Below are positions 43,806 to 53,478 of a stretch of 64,000 nucleotides of DNA, in pieces. Within the stretch, counting starts at the first letter, position 1. Each line of letters opens with the position of its first letter. The stretch spans positions 89,472-153,471 of the forward strand of contig NZ_RJJR01000015.1 of NCBI RefSeq assembly GCF_003721595.1. Reading direction: 5' to 3'. Source of the DNA: Hanamia caeni. GTDB lineage: Bacteria; Bacteroidota; Bacteroidia; Chitinophagales; Chitinophagaceae. Position numbers and translations under genes: made by a program. A model generated the notes under the pieces. That model did no database searches. It worked only from the letters and a program-made list of their open reading frames with translations, and was not told the origin of the DNA.

Positions 43806-44756
43806 CTATACTTTGAATATGTTGATTGATACGATGCCGTTCAATACCATCCTCGAGTTCATGGGAAGCACTGTCCACACGGGTGCATCCGGGTAGCTCT
43901 TCGCTATCTCGTTTTCATTTACCAGCGTCTTTTCTCCAAATGAGGCGATGTAAAACTTATCAGCCGTTTTATCATAGCGCACAGACAGGTGAGGGCTGGA
44001 TACCCAATCAGAGGGAACCCGGAAAACGCCGGGCTGATCAGGCTTTTCGTCGCTTCCCGATATCAGGAAAGCTTCCTCCTTAACGAGGTATTCAATCTTT
44101 TTGCCCACATATTCTTTTTCCGGAACGGTGGCGTCGAGCCGTGCAAAGTAGCGTGACCGGCTTATGTCGCTTGTGTCACCGGCTTCGAGTGTATCCTGCC
44201 AGGGCATTTCATAATAGCCATCGCTGTAGTAGGTAAAGTCTTGTAATAGATCGTCAGCAATATCAAACGTTTGGGCAATACCCGTTTGACGCGGAATGAA
44301 CGTGACGCGCAGGTTTTCCTCTCCTCTGTGCACCTTGCCCGGAAGCAGTTTGCCTATAAAACTTTTGTCGCCTTTCCCGTAATCGGGGTGAGATACAAAG
44401 CGGAACACCCATTTGTTGGCAGAGGCGGTAACCTTCTTTCCCTTACGGCGGTGCTCCTGCAATATGCCGTAAAAAGCCTTTACAGATTCTTTTATGATCA
44501 GGGAAAATATGCCCCTATTGTTATCCATAAACTTATTGTAATCAGGAGGACTGAAGCAAATGATGTATTCATGGTAAAATATGATGCGGTCTGCAAAAGA
44601 TAGCTCGGCGATGGATTCTTTAAATTTTTCAATGATATACTTGTAAACAAAATCCGGCGTCATCGAAACAGTTTCGCTATAACTGGTTTCTTTTTTTAAA
44701 AACCAGCTTTGCACGCCTGTGCGTTGCCAGAAGGTAGGTTTTGTAGTTGTGGGCAT
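43806..44756 (-). CDS. FHA-like protein, first gene of the kinase/peptidoglycan operon
   Basis: 316 residues. No known N-terminal family: starts PTTTKPTFWQRTGVQSWFLKK, then a helical region (YIIEKFKESIAELSFADRIIFY) and a strand-rich middle (WVFRFVSHPDYGKG, ENLRVTFIPRQTGIA). The last 90 residues, AFLISGSDEKPDQPG, FRVPSDWVSSPHLSVRYDK and FGEKTLVNENEIAKSY, resemble an FHA fold with S-x-x-H and a T/N pair. By position and shape it parallels FhaA of actinobacteria (different N-terminus, FHA at the C-terminus). The operon starts here. Confidence 0.7.
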   Translation of the reverse strand: MPTTTKPTFWQRTGVQSWFLKKETSYSETVSMTPDFVYKYIIEKFKESIAELSFADRIIFYHEYIICFSPPDYNKFMDNNRGIFSLIIKESVKAFYGILQEHRRKGKKVTASANKWVFRFVSHPDYGKGDKSFIGKLLPGKVHRGEENLRVTFIPRQTGIAQTFDIADDLLQDFTYYSDGYYEMPWQDTLEAGDTSDISRSRYFARLDATVPEKEYVGKKIEYLVKEEAFLISGSDEKPDQPGVFRVPSDWVSSPHLSVRYDKTADKFYIASFGEKTLVNENEIAKSYPDAPVWTVLPMNSRMVLNGIVSINIFKV

Positions 44757-45190
44757 TGGCTACTCTTTTAAATCGTGATCATGATTGTGTTCGACTGAAA
44801 AAGCTTGTACATAGCTTGGCCGTCATTCACAATATTTCCTTAAAATCTTTGAGTAGAAATTTTTGATACCAATGCTGTAGTTAAAGTAAAACTATCTTCT
44901 ATACGCAGGTGGTGATTAATGAGTAACGTGCCGCGACACGATTAAAACGATTACTGTTTGAGAAATGAAAGTAACAGAATATTTCTTAAAGGATTGCCAA
45001 AGCTTTTTTGCAGTCGTGAAGAAAAACTTAAAACTCAGTGATGTTATATTCAAAGAACCTTCTGCCGGAAACATCAGCCTGCCTGTCGGCCGTTAGGCCG
45101 GTTGAAAAACTACGAGGGAAATAAAATAAAAAAAGCTGATTTTTGTCTGTCTACCGGTCAATTCCCGTGCTGCGGTTGGCATTGATGTCA
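44757..45190. other. Intergenic region, likely operon promoter, no gene seen
   Basis: 434 bp between the VOC gene's stop and the FHA-like gene's start, so it should carry the operon promoter on the minus strand. I find no clear TAnnTTTG box close to the start. A small hairpin CGGCC-GTTA-GGCCG lies near 45094-45107. Confidence 0.4.
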
Positions 45191-45613
45191 TTACAGTTTT
45201 ATATTGTCATTTTCGTCAAGTGGCCAAAACGGATTATAAGCAACTTCAAATAAATATCCGTCCAGGTCTTTGAAGTAACCACTGTAACCGCCCCAATAAA
45301 CTTTCTGTGCAGGTTTTACAATTGTGCCACCAAGTTTTTCAACTTGTTCTAAAATGTCGTCGACTTCTTTTTCCGATTTTGTGTTGTGGGAAATTGTTAA
45401 TCCCGAAAATGTTGCCGGCTGATATGTCAATGTCGTGTCGTCTGCAAGTTCCTGTCTTGGATGCAATGCTAAAATAATTCCGCCCAGATCAAACAACGCC
45501 AGATTATCCATACTTTTTTCCGACTTTTTCCAACCAAGCCCATTTTCATAGAAGTCTAAAGATTTTTGAAAGTCGTCAGTTCCGAGTGTTATCAGGTTTA
45601 CTTTTTGTCGCAT
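45191..45613 (-). CDS. VOC-family (glyoxalase/bleomycin-resistance-like) protein
   Basis: 140 residues. One beta-alpha-beta-beta-beta unit pair: KVNLITLGTDDFQKSLDFYENGLGW, LALFDLGGIILALHPRQE, and late YFKDLDGYLFEVAYNP (metal ligand Glu in the F-E-V position). First strand lacks the usual His (NLITLG), so one metal ligand may be changed. Substrate unknown. Single gene, minus strand like its two neighbours. Confidence 0.85.
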   Translation of the reverse strand: MRQKVNLITLGTDDFQKSLDFYENGLGWKKSEKSMDNLALFDLGGIILALHPRQELADDTTLTYQPATFSGLTISHNTKSEKEVDDILEQVEKLGGTIVKPAQKVYWGGYSGYFKDLDGYLFEVAYNPFWPLDENDNIKL

Positions 45614-45805
45614 TACTTTGCCGTTTTTGATGTATTTGTATAATTTCCAATAACATGCTAATTTATATTAAAAACTTTGAGAGAGGCAAAGGTCTTAATC
45701 ATTTTGAAATCTTTCGCTCTCAAAAGAACTTCGAAATAATCGAGCCTATTAACCACCCGGCTTTAAACCACATGGGATGCGATATTACAGGCAGCGCGCT
45801 TGTCT

Positions 45806-46990
45806 TTATATGTCAGTTGTTCCATTTGCAGGTTTGGGAATGGTAAAAAAGTAAGCGAAAACAATTAGTGTCACAATTGCTGTCAGTGTAAACGCAGTTG
45901 CTGCACCAAACTGAAACCAGATAAGCCCGGTCAATGAGCTTGCGAGCATAGTACAAATACTTTGCAGGCCCGAAAATGTTCCGATTGCCGTTGCTGTGTC
46001 TTTTTTGTTGGTAATGTTTGAAATCCACGCTTTGGAAATTCCCTCCGTCGCTGCTGCATAAATGCCATACAGAAAAAACAAGCCAAAGAATAAATAAATA
46101 TTTGTGTTGATTGCCATTCCAAGATATACTGCAGAAAATAAGGCAAGTCCTGTTACGAAAACCGTTTTAAGCCCAATCCTGTCCGCAAGAATACCAACGG
46201 GAAATGCAGACAATGCGTAAATAAGATTGTAAAAAATGTAAACACCAATTACTGCCGTATCGTTAAGCCCCGTTTCTTTCGCTTTAAGAAGCAGAAAAAC
46301 ATCCGAGCTGTTGAACAACGTAAATACCAAAAGTCCAGCTACTAATTTTTTATAGGCCGGTGGACTTTCTTTCCAATAATGCAGGAATGCAAAAAGCGAA
46401 ACCGAAGTTTTGGGTTTGCCTGCCGCCCTTTTTTTGTCTTTCAGTAAAAAAGAAACAATAACGGCAAAAAGTCCCGGCACAAAAGCAATGTAAAAAAGTG
46501 TTTTGTAGTTGCCTGGATAGTAATATAGATAAATCAATGCCGACAGAGGTCCGAGTACCGCGCCCAGAGTGTCCATTGAGCGATGAAAGCCAAAAATTTT
46601 TCCTTTGGTTTGTGGGGTTGCTTCATCAGAAAGTATAGCGTCTCTTGCACCTGTCCGGATTCCTTTACCAAAGCGGTCTATTGTTCTAGCAAAAAATATC
46701 CAAAGCGGATAAATGAAAACTGCCATCATTGGTTTTGAAATCGCGCTGAAGGCATAGCCTATCTGCACAAAGGGCACTCGTCTGCCCGAAGCGTCGGAAA
46801 GTTTGCCGAAATACCCTTTACTAAGCCCCGCCGTAGCTTCGGCAACGCCTTCAAGTATGCCAATAAGAACAACTGAAAATCCAATCGTTTTTAAATAAAT
46901 GGGCATAATCGGATACAACATTTCACTTGCTGTGTCGGTAAGCAGACTTACTACTGATAAAACCCAAACTGTGCGTGTAATATATTTCAA
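45806..46990 (-). CDS. Major facilitator superfamily transporter
   Basis: 394 residues, about 12 helices in two halves. MFS signature in the first loop: KGYFGKLSDASGRRVPFVQIGYAFSAISKPMM, then DRFGKGIRTGARDAIL, and a second cytoplasmic loop FPVGILADRIGLKTVF. The D-R-F-G-K-G-x-R-x-x-x-R-D-A motif is seen in a group of putative multidrug/efflux MFS proteins. Substrate not predictable. Stand-alone, with 190-bp and 260-bp gaps either side. Confidence 0.9.
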   Translation of the reverse strand: MKYITRTVWVLSVVSLLTDTASEMLYPIMPIYLKTIGFSVVLIGILEGVAEATAGLSKGYFGKLSDASGRRVPFVQIGYAFSAISKPMMAVFIYPLWIFFARTIDRFGKGIRTGARDAILSDEATPQTKGKIFGFHRSMDTLGAVLGPLSALIYLYYYPGNYKTLFYIAFVPGLFAVIVSFLLKDKKRAAGKPKTSVSLFAFLHYWKESPPAYKKLVAGLLVFTLFNSSDVFLLLKAKETGLNDTAVIGVYIFYNLIYALSAFPVGILADRIGLKTVFVTGLALFSAVYLGMAINTNIYLFFGLFFLYGIYAAATEGISKAWISNITNKKDTATAIGTFSGLQSICTMLASSLTGLIWFQFGAATAFTLTAIVTLIVFAYFFTIPKPANGTTDI

Positions 46991-47254
46991 CTTTTGTCCT
47001 GTTTCTTTATTGGGTTATTGCTTGCTGTGGGGCCGCTATTCGGTCCAGGGATTTGTGCGATATTCGACATTCCTGCCCGCCCTGAACTGTTAGCCGAATG
47101 TAGAATAAAAAAGTTGATTATTTGTCTGCCGACTGGTAGGCTGATTTGGTTACTAATGGAATTTGCCCGGCCCCGACTGATGGAGGTTGTGGCACCAATA
47201 TGGATGTTTATTTCTGCAGCCTCCTTCGCGCAAAACCTGTTAGTGCAAGTTTTG

Positions 47255-47758
47255 CTATGCTATCCGTTTGCCTAGAATTTTCAAACCGCGCTCATAGCCG
47301 TCTAGTAATGCGATGTTTGGAAGAGTTCCCCATTCTTCAAAGCCAAAGTGCCTAAATAATTTAAGACTTGGTTCATTGTGTGAAAAAATAAATCCTAATA
47401 ACGTCTTGATTCCGTAATCCGGGGCTTTATCAATACAATATTGCAAAACTTGTTTGCCCAGGCCCTTTCCCCGATGGTTTGTATCTAAGTAGATGCTGAT
47501 TTCTGCAGTTGCATCATATGCCGGGCGTCCATAAAAAGATTGGAAACTTACCCAACCTATTATTTGTTGTGTGCTATCTTCAATAACCCAAAGAGGTCTT
47601 TTTAGCGGGTCATGTTCTTCAAACCATTTTTGCCTGCTTTCCACCGAAACGTTCTCAGTGTCTGCAGTAACCATCCTGGATGAAATAGTAGTGTTGTATA
47701 TTTCTACAATTCTGCTCAGGTCTGGAAGATTTGCATCTCTGTATTTTATGTCAACCAT
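47255..47758 (-). CDS. GNAT acetyltransferase, phosphinothricin/PAT-like
   Basis: 167 residues. Motifs IKYRDANLPDLSRIVEIYN at the start, WFEEHDPLKRPLWVIEDSTQQIIGWVSFQSFYGRPAYD, AEISIYLDTNHRGKGLGKQVLQY (acetyl-CoA loop R-G-K-G-L-G), and FIFSHNEPSLKLFRHFGFEEWG. The YGRPAYD phrase and G-F-E-x-W-G-x-L are typical of PAT-type acetyltransferases that act on phosphinothricin or methionine sulfone. Role here probably detoxification of an amino-acid-like compound. Confidence 0.9.
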   Translation of the reverse strand: MVDIKYRDANLPDLSRIVEIYNTTISSRMVTADTENVSVESRQKWFEEHDPLKRPLWVIEDSTQQIIGWVSFQSFYGRPAYDATAEISIYLDTNHRGKGLGKQVLQYCIDKAPDYGIKTLLGFIFSHNEPSLKLFRHFGFEEWGTLPNIALLDGYERGLKILGKRIA

Positions 47759-48019
47759 GTTTTTAATAATGTGGTTAAATAAAATTGGCGCTTAACGGCG
47801 ACGCATTGGCGATTGCAGGCTAATTTATGATTTTCTACAGGAACGCCTGCCAGTAAACGAATAAAAAGTTGAGAATATATTCATCGCCACGCCATATTGC
47901 CAAACCGAATCCTATGTTTACATTTTCAATAGATGTGTGGGATTAGCATTTTTGTCTTTACCGGTATGTGTCCATATTTTATTTATTTTCGCGTAAATTT
48001 TTTTACCTCAAAGGCTGCT

Positions 48020-48907
48020 ATGAAAAACAATTCAATTCTGTTTCAGTTTCTCGCAATAATCTGCACATTGTCAATAACTTTCTCTGCCTGCAAAAAAGAT
48101 CCGGCAGGCATTTCAAATATAATTCAGCAAGGGAACACAACTATAGAAATCAATGCTATTTATACAGGTTACTATTTACAGGTAAGATATAACAACGTGA
48201 TAAATGCGCCAATCCGTGCTACCGTCAGGGTTTATCAAAATGGAAAGACGATGGATGTTCCTGTAAATATCCCTGCCGCTTATAAAAGCTTGCAAGAATG
48301 GAACGAGGATGATTTTATAAACACCTGGAATTATAACGGGTATTACGATTCAACACGCGTCAATGGCTTACCTGTAATAACCGGCACTGTTGATTCTGTG
48401 AAAATAATCGCCGCAAGCTGCCCCGACAAAGAATATGGATTTAGAATCGTAGGCGGCAATATCGATTGGAGCGCTTTTTATCATCCCACAGATCCGAAAA
48501 CAACGGTAAGTTTCATTTCTAACACCGATACCGTTTTATATAGCGATTATGACTTTAGCAGCGGAACAATTTTTTATAACAAAACGTCAAAATTGTATCG
48601 TTTTGTTATGTACAACCTGACTTACCAGGTATATGCTGCGCCCGCAAACTACCCTCTACAGGCAGGGATGACAATGGATGTACCTATTTTTATTTATTTC
48701 TGGAATGGGAGAAATTACGGGCTTCCGGCAGAAGGGCCGCTGGCAGGAACTAATGGTTCTACCGTTAAGCTTACCATCACCAACGTATCAGATACTCACT
48801 TCGATGCCAGCTTTTCCGGAAAAGTATGGGCATCACGCCTTGCAGATACACTATTTATTTCCAGGGGAGAAATTAAGAATGCTTTATTACCCGTTATTGA
48901 TCAATAA
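48020..48907 (+). CDS. Lipoprotein of unknown function
   Basis: 295 residues from ATG 48020. Lipobox FSAC after a 24-residue leader (IICTLSITFSAC). Beta-rich with no domain I can name: TIEINAIYTGYYLQVRYNNV, VRVYQNGKTMDVPVNI, KLTITNVSDTHFDASFSGKVW. The tail VSDTHFDASFSGKVW resembles closing strands of small beta-barrel lipoproteins. Convergent with the ABC-F gene, 17 bp apart. Confidence 0.7.
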   Translation: MKNNSILFQFLAIICTLSITFSACKKDPAGISNIIQQGNTTIEINAIYTGYYLQVRYNNVINAPIRATVRVYQNGKTMDVPVNIPAAYKSLQEWNEDDFINTWNYNGYYDSTRVNGLPVITGTVDSVKIIAASCPDKEYGFRIVGGNIDWSAFYHPTDPKTTVSFISNTDTVLYSDYDFSSGTIFYNKTSKLYRFVMYNLTYQVYAAPANYPLQAGMTMDVPIFIYFWNGRNYGLPAEGPLAGTNGSTVKLTITNVSDTHFDASFSGKVWASRLADTLFISRGEIKNALLPVIDQ

Positions 48908-48924
48908 TCGTTTCAGCACTTCCG

Positions 48925-50511
48925 TCAAAGTTGCATGGTGTGCTCAATTTTTATTTGCTCTAAAAATGTTTCATCGTGTGATACAACGATTAATGTTCCC
49001 TTGTATTCGTTAATGGCTGCTGTCAATATTTCTATATTTTGGATGTCCAGGTTGTTGGTGGGCTCGTCCAAAATAATGATGTCTGGCGACTGATTCCTAA
49101 TAGTGAGGCAACAAAGAATTAAACGCATTTTTTCTCCGCCACTCAATGCGCTGCAAGATTTATCCCAATCGTCTTTGGTGAATAAAAACCGGTTAAGCCT
49201 GATTTTGAGTTCGTGTTCCTGTAATGCGGAAACGTTAAATTGCTGCGCTTGTTCATATACGCTAAGATGGTTGTCAATCAACGAATAATCCTGGTCGATG
49301 TAAATCACTTTATTGTCTGACCGGTAAACTGTTCCTGTCTGCGATTCTAACTTGCCTAAAATTATTTTGACTAAAGTGGTTTTGCCCGAACCGTTCAAGC
49401 CTTTCAATACAAGGCGTTCGCCACTTGTGATTTGGAAAGTCAAATTGTCTTTCCACAATGGTTGATGATTGTAATTATAATTCATATCCTTCGCTTTAAA
49501 TAGAATTTTTCCTCTGTGTAAATAAGAATTGTCAAAGCCAAATTTCATTTTATCAATTTCAGGTAAAGCGGAACGTAGTTCCTGTAACTCTTCTTTCATT
49601 CCAACAATTTTTTCTGTGTGAACCTCTTTCAATTTTGAAGTGCTGTTTTCTGCATGGTTTCGTAGGCTGTTCATCATTATTCGGGCAACACCCGCTTTTT
49701 CCTGTTTAGCCTTTCCCCGGCTGTTTAATTTTTGTTGCCGTTCCAAAGTTTCCCGTTCCTTTTCTTTCGCTTTTCGCAATGCCTTCTCCTTGCTCTGCAA
49801 ATCCCGGTGTAAGGCATTATTTTCTTGTTGCTTTTGGCCTGTATAGAAATCATAATTGCCTCCGTAAATTGTTATCCCACGCTTGCTTAATTCAGCTACC
49901 TTACCAAAAAGATTTAAAAGTTTTCTGTCGTGGCTCACGATGAGTAAAGTACTTTGTGTGGACTGAATAAAACTGTACAAAAGCTGTCTGCCCGCAATAT
50001 CCAAATGGTTTCCCGGTTCATCAAGCAAAACCAGTTCCGGTTGATGAATGGAAATACCTGCCAGGAATACTTTTGTTTTTTGTCCTCCGCTTAGTGTTGC
50101 CATTTTTTGCGATAAGTCCAAATCGGTTAATTGCCAATATCTCAAAGCTTCATTACAACGCTCTTCAATCGTCCAATCATCGCCAAGAACTGAATAATTT
50201 TGCTCACTTACGTTGCCTTTAAGAATTTCCTGTAAAGCATTGAGTTTGTTTTCAACTTTCAAAGCTTGTCCGATGGTAAGGTGATTATATTGCCCGAAAA
50301 TTTGCGGAACAAACCAGGGTTCAGCATTTACAATAAGTTTTCCGCCCGAAGGCTTCAATTCCCTTGCGATAAGTTTCAGTAAAGTAGATTTTCCTGAACC
50401 GTTGTTACCGATTAAAGCTATTTTTTCGTGATCGTTTACTGTCAGATTGATGTTGTCAAACAACAGAGTTTTGTTGGGATGTATATATGACAGGTTTTGT
50501 AAAATAAGCAT
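48925..50511 (-). CDS. ABC-F family ATPase (ribosome-associated)
   Basis: 528 residues, no membrane segment. Two ABC domains: Walker A GNNGSGKSTLL, signature LSGGQKTKV, Walker B LVLLDEPGNHLD; second GLNGSGKTTLV, LSGGEKMRL, IIILDEPTNNLD. Between them is a charged linker of about 85 residues (QQENNALHRDLQSKEKALRKAKEKER, then KQEKAGVARIM), long enough to reach the peptidyl-transferase site. This class includes antibiotic-resistance ribosome protection proteins (Msr, Lsa, Vga) and housekeeping translation factors. The sequence does not tell which. Confidence 0.93.
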   Translation of the reverse strand: MLILQNLSYIHPNKTLLFDNINLTVNDHEKIALIGNNGSGKSTLLKLIARELKPSGGKLIVNAEPWFVPQIFGQYNHLTIGQALKVENKLNALQEILKGNVSEQNYSVLGDDWTIEERCNEALRYWQLTDLDLSQKMATLSGGQKTKVFLAGISIHQPELVLLDEPGNHLDIAGRQLLYSFIQSTQSTLLIVSHDRKLLNLFGKVAELSKRGITIYGGNYDFYTGQKQQENNALHRDLQSKEKALRKAKEKERETLERQQKLNSRGKAKQEKAGVARIMMNSLRNHAENSTSKLKEVHTEKIVGMKEELQELRSALPEIDKMKFGFDNSYLHRGKILFKAKDMNYNYNHQPLWKDNLTFQITSGERLVLKGLNGSGKTTLVKIILGKLESQTGTVYRSDNKVIYIDQDYSLIDNHLSVYEQAQQFNVSALQEHELKIRLNRFLFTKDDWDKSCSALSGGEKMRLILCCLTIRNQSPDIIILDEPTNNLDIQNIEILTAAINEYKGTLIVVSHDETFLEQIKIEHTMQL

Positions 50512-50889
50512 AATTTCTTTCTTTTAAAGATGAATGGAATGGTTAAACCGGATAGTGGTTTACCGTCTTTAATTTGTCTGAAAGAAATTATTTTTTACAT
50601 TCTTGCCGCTTATTCTTTGCTCTGCAAATATAGAAATTATTTTTCTCTGCTTCCGTTGGATCCCTGCAAGGAAGCTTTGAATTAAGCGTTGTTCGAAAAG
50701 TAAATTCTTATCTAATAAACGCTTATTCAAAATTTGAAACTTTATTTTATTTACCTAATACCTCGGCCATTTATTTTATAAAGCCACATCTCTCAAATCT
50801 TTTGCGATAATAATTCCTTTACACAGGATTGCGCTAATACCGAGATAAATTATTTTCGATTGCAGCTTCACCAATATCTTATTTAGTTG
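50512..50889. other. Intergenic region, no gene seen
   Basis: 378 bp between the ABC-F start and the PIG-L stop. A 38-codon open minus-strand stretch right after the PIG-L stop (reading LVKLQSKIIYLGI then AILCKGIIIAKDLRDVAL) lacks a clear start; noted but not called. No structured RNA obvious. Confidence 0.4.
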
Positions 50890-51693
50890 TTAGTTAATTG
50901 TAATAAAATCAGCATTTCGAAAACACCATTGTTCATATTGAGCAATATCTTCCTTTAATGTACTGTATCCGCTCATATCAAATACCGCCTTCTCATACGC
51001 TGCCAACATTCCTATTTTCCAAAAAAGGTTTGTAGAAGATATACGGGCCGGTGATTTACAGGCATATCCCGAAAACACTGCCCGGTGACATACTGGTAAA
51101 ATATCCATAGCTTGTACAGCGAGGCCTGTGGCACAATGATCAGGATGTTCAAATAAATTTGAATTAGTTTCAGGAATCAGATAATTAATCCAGGTATTGC
51201 CTGACCCTTTGCTTTCATAATTAACAACTTCATTCAGGGTGCTACAAAAATCTTCCCAGCTATTATAAACCGTTGAATGATCAACTGCATTAATCGTTAA
51301 AGTATCCCGCAATTTTAACCGGCTAAGGCTTTGATAAGCATTAACGGAAAATCCATTTCCATCCAGGTCGCCATCAGGCAATCGAAAAAAATAACAGGTG
51401 GCATTGTTCAAGCGCCAATAATTGATACGGTGCTGATTCATTTCCCTTAAGCCACCCGATTCGTTGATGTAAGAATGAGCTGCGATGCAAAAGCGGACAG
51501 AGCTCTTACACCCTTCTTCACGGGCAGCCCAGTATTGTGGGCCCATTCCTGCATCCCCGGCAGTAGTTATAATTATGACTACTTTATTTTTAGGGTTTGT
51601 CAAATCCAAAAATACATTCGGGTTCATAAAAAGCTGCCAATCATCAGCATGAGCCACTATATAAAAGGAGATTTCTTCATCTTGTATTGCCAT
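50890..51693 (-). CDS. PIG-L/LmbE-like deacetylase
   Basis: 267 residues. IVAHADDWQLFMNP (the A-H-x-D-D zinc motif with Ala replacing Pro of AHPDD), IITTAGDAGMG, FRLPDGDLDGNG, and late LFEHPDHCATGLAVQAM with the third His. The overall order is that of the zinc N-deacetylases that act on GlcNAc-containing substrates such as GlcNAc-PI, mycothiol or bacillithiol precursors. Lies at the far end of the glycan cluster, 64 bp after the GT4. Probably deacetylates a sugar made by the cluster. Confidence 0.85.
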   Translation of the reverse strand: MAIQDEEISFYIVAHADDWQLFMNPNVFLDLTNPKNKVVIIITTAGDAGMGPQYWAAREEGCKSSVRFCIAAHSYINESGGLREMNQHRINYWRLNNATCYFFRLPDGDLDGNGFSVNAYQSLSRLKLRDTLTINAVDHSTVYNSWEDFCSTLNEVVNYESKGSGNTWINYLIPETNSNLFEHPDHCATGLAVQAMDILPVCHRAVFSGYACKSPARISSTNLFWKIGMLAAYEKAVFDMSGYSTLKEDIAQYEQWCFRNADFITIN

Positions 51694-51757
51694 ACAATTT
51701 TTTTAGAATGATCCATCAAAGCCATGTTGTAAATGCATTAATTGTCCTCCTTTAACA

Positions 51758-52981
51758 TCAAACTTTCTTTTGTAAAGAATCTTCATTAATTATTTCTCTT
51801 ACCAGAGATTGATTATTGAGACGATTGAGGTTTTTTAGGGGCTTTAGATTTGTAGAATCTTTTATAGCACGTTTTTGTAAAATATTTGCAACGAGATTTG
51901 TATTAGTGGCTACATTGAAATATTTTTCTATTCTTATTCTGCCTGCGGCGCCCATCTGTCTCAGCATCGCGGGATGTTTTAATAATTCTACAATATTTAA
52001 GGCAAGATGTTCCCAATCGGCGGCGAGCAGTCCCGTTGTTCTGTTTTCCACAATTTCAAGAACACCGCCTATTCCGATAGCTACCGTTGGGCATTCACAG
52101 GCCATCGCTTCCATTAAAACCAATGATGTTCCATCACTTCTGGAAGTATGGGCAAGTATATCCAGTTCAGAATAGATTTCCGCATTATCAGTCTGCCAGT
52201 CTATAAAATGCAATTGTGTATCTAATTGCATTCGTCTGCGTATACAATGCAGTTCCTCTTTCATGCTGCCGCCACCTACCATAACAAATTGTACTGCCGG
52301 CATTTGATGATGAATCTGCTCAGCGGCCTTTAAGAATAAATCAGGGCCTTTTTCATATTCGAACCTTCCCATAAAACCTATTATCGGAATATTTTTCGGT
52401 ATGCCTAAGGAATCCCGAAAGCTTGTAGAATCCCGCTTTGGAATAAATGCTGAAACATCTATTCCATTCCTTATCAGATCTACATAAAGAGGCGGAACAC
52501 CTAGCGACAGTGCTTGTAAATAAGCCTGTTGGTTATTTGTAATAATATGTGATCTTACCGTTCTCGTTATCCCCAGTTCATGGGAAGTAATCTCCATGCC
52601 GTGAACGGTTGCCACCACGGGTTTTTGTGTGAGTGATCCAACCAGTCCCGCCAGGGCATGTGCCTTTGGCATGTGGGCATGTATCACATCAATCCGGTGG
52701 CTCCGAACTAATTCGGTGGCCATTTGAATGGAATTCCACAGTGGGTTATCTTCGATAGCTGTAACATACACGCCCCCAATATTTAGATCCCTCAGCAGCG
52801 AAGTAAATCTGCTTTCATAGGGGCATATACACGTCAATTGAAATTCATCAGGAAGATAGGAAATGAAGTTTTTTAAATAATTTTCCATTCCGCCTCTGTC
52901 AGCATTTCCAATAATTTCGAGAACATTAATATTCGGCCGGTTAGTATGCACGATTTCGGGCATAAGGAGTTTTTTCTGCAT
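51758..52981 (-). CDS. Family 4 glycosyltransferase
   Basis: 407 residues, GT-B fold. N half: INVLEIIGNADRGGMENYLKNFISYL, VIHAHMPKAHALAGLVG, VVATVHGMEITSH. C half: IIGFMGRFEYEKGPDLFLKAAEQI, VQFVMVGGGSMKEEL, HFIDWQTDNAEIYSELDILAHTSRSDGTSLVLMEAMACECPTVAI, which is the E-x7-E nucleotide-sugar site. GT4 retaining transferase building the cluster's glycan. Upstream is a 500-bp gap with a divergent small ORF. Confidence 0.93.
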   Translation of the reverse strand: MQKKLLMPEIVHTNRPNINVLEIIGNADRGGMENYLKNFISYLPDEFQLTCICPYESRFTSLLRDLNIGGVYVTAIEDNPLWNSIQMATELVRSHRIDVIHAHMPKAHALAGLVGSLTQKPVVATVHGMEITSHELGITRTVRSHIITNNQQAYLQALSLGVPPLYVDLIRNGIDVSAFIPKRDSTSFRDSLGIPKNIPIIGFMGRFEYEKGPDLFLKAAEQIHHQMPAVQFVMVGGGSMKEELHCIRRRMQLDTQLHFIDWQTDNAEIYSELDILAHTSRSDGTSLVLMEAMACECPTVAIGIGGVLEIVENRTTGLLAADWEHLALNIVELLKHPAMLRQMGAAGRIRIEKYFNVATNTNLVANILQKRAIKDSTNLKPLKNLNRLNNQSLVREIINEDSLQKKV

Positions 52982-53478
52982 TCTTACTAAAGGAAGGTTA
53001 GGTTTTCAATTTCAAATCATATGCCAGTCGAATTGAAAATTTAATCTTGATTCATCTACAAAAAATCGAATAGTTTTTTTTGAAGTGAAGCCTTAATTTT
53101 TTTAGGGAAATAAAGTGGCCGGGTCTGGTAAAGATCTGCCAATACTATAGCTTTCGATGCAGGCAAATCATATCGGCTTCTATAGTAAATAATTAGCTTA
53201 CAATTGATTAAATGAAGCAGCTTCTAAGAGATGTTGAGGGCGATTCCTGACGATGATGCCAATTGTAGCTAAAAATCTACAAAAGGGACATAATAGCGAA
53301 GTGGGGAATTCATCAATATAAAATTTACATAAATTCTGTTTATATCAAATCAAAACTTTTGCCTATCAAATTTAGATAGATTGATATATCAAACCCGGCG
53401 GAACAACAGCATTATAACGGAGGTTGGGGTGAAATACATCGGTTTGGCATATTTTTTACAATAACCTTAAAATAGATC
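52982..53478. other. Intergenic region, possible promoters, no gene seen
   Basis: 497 bp divergent between the GT4 (minus) and the small ORF at 53479 (plus). It has several AT-rich repeats ending ...ATATCAAA (53340-53393), which may be regulatory. No clear -33/-7 pair found for the plus gene. Confidence 0.35.

Noticed and set aside
35767..44756. Type VI secretion kinase/phosphatase/FHA module (PpkA/PppA/Fha)
   Set aside because: No Tss genes are near, and the operon contains a wall synthase, which fits the actinobacterial wall-control type better.
45655..45846. 63-codon plus-strand ORF between VOC and MFS
   Set aside because: Overlaps the 3' end of the MFS gene and has no known motif.
50780..50889. 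38-codon minus-strand open stretch after the PIG-L gene
   Set aside because: No ATG, weak composition; could be chance.
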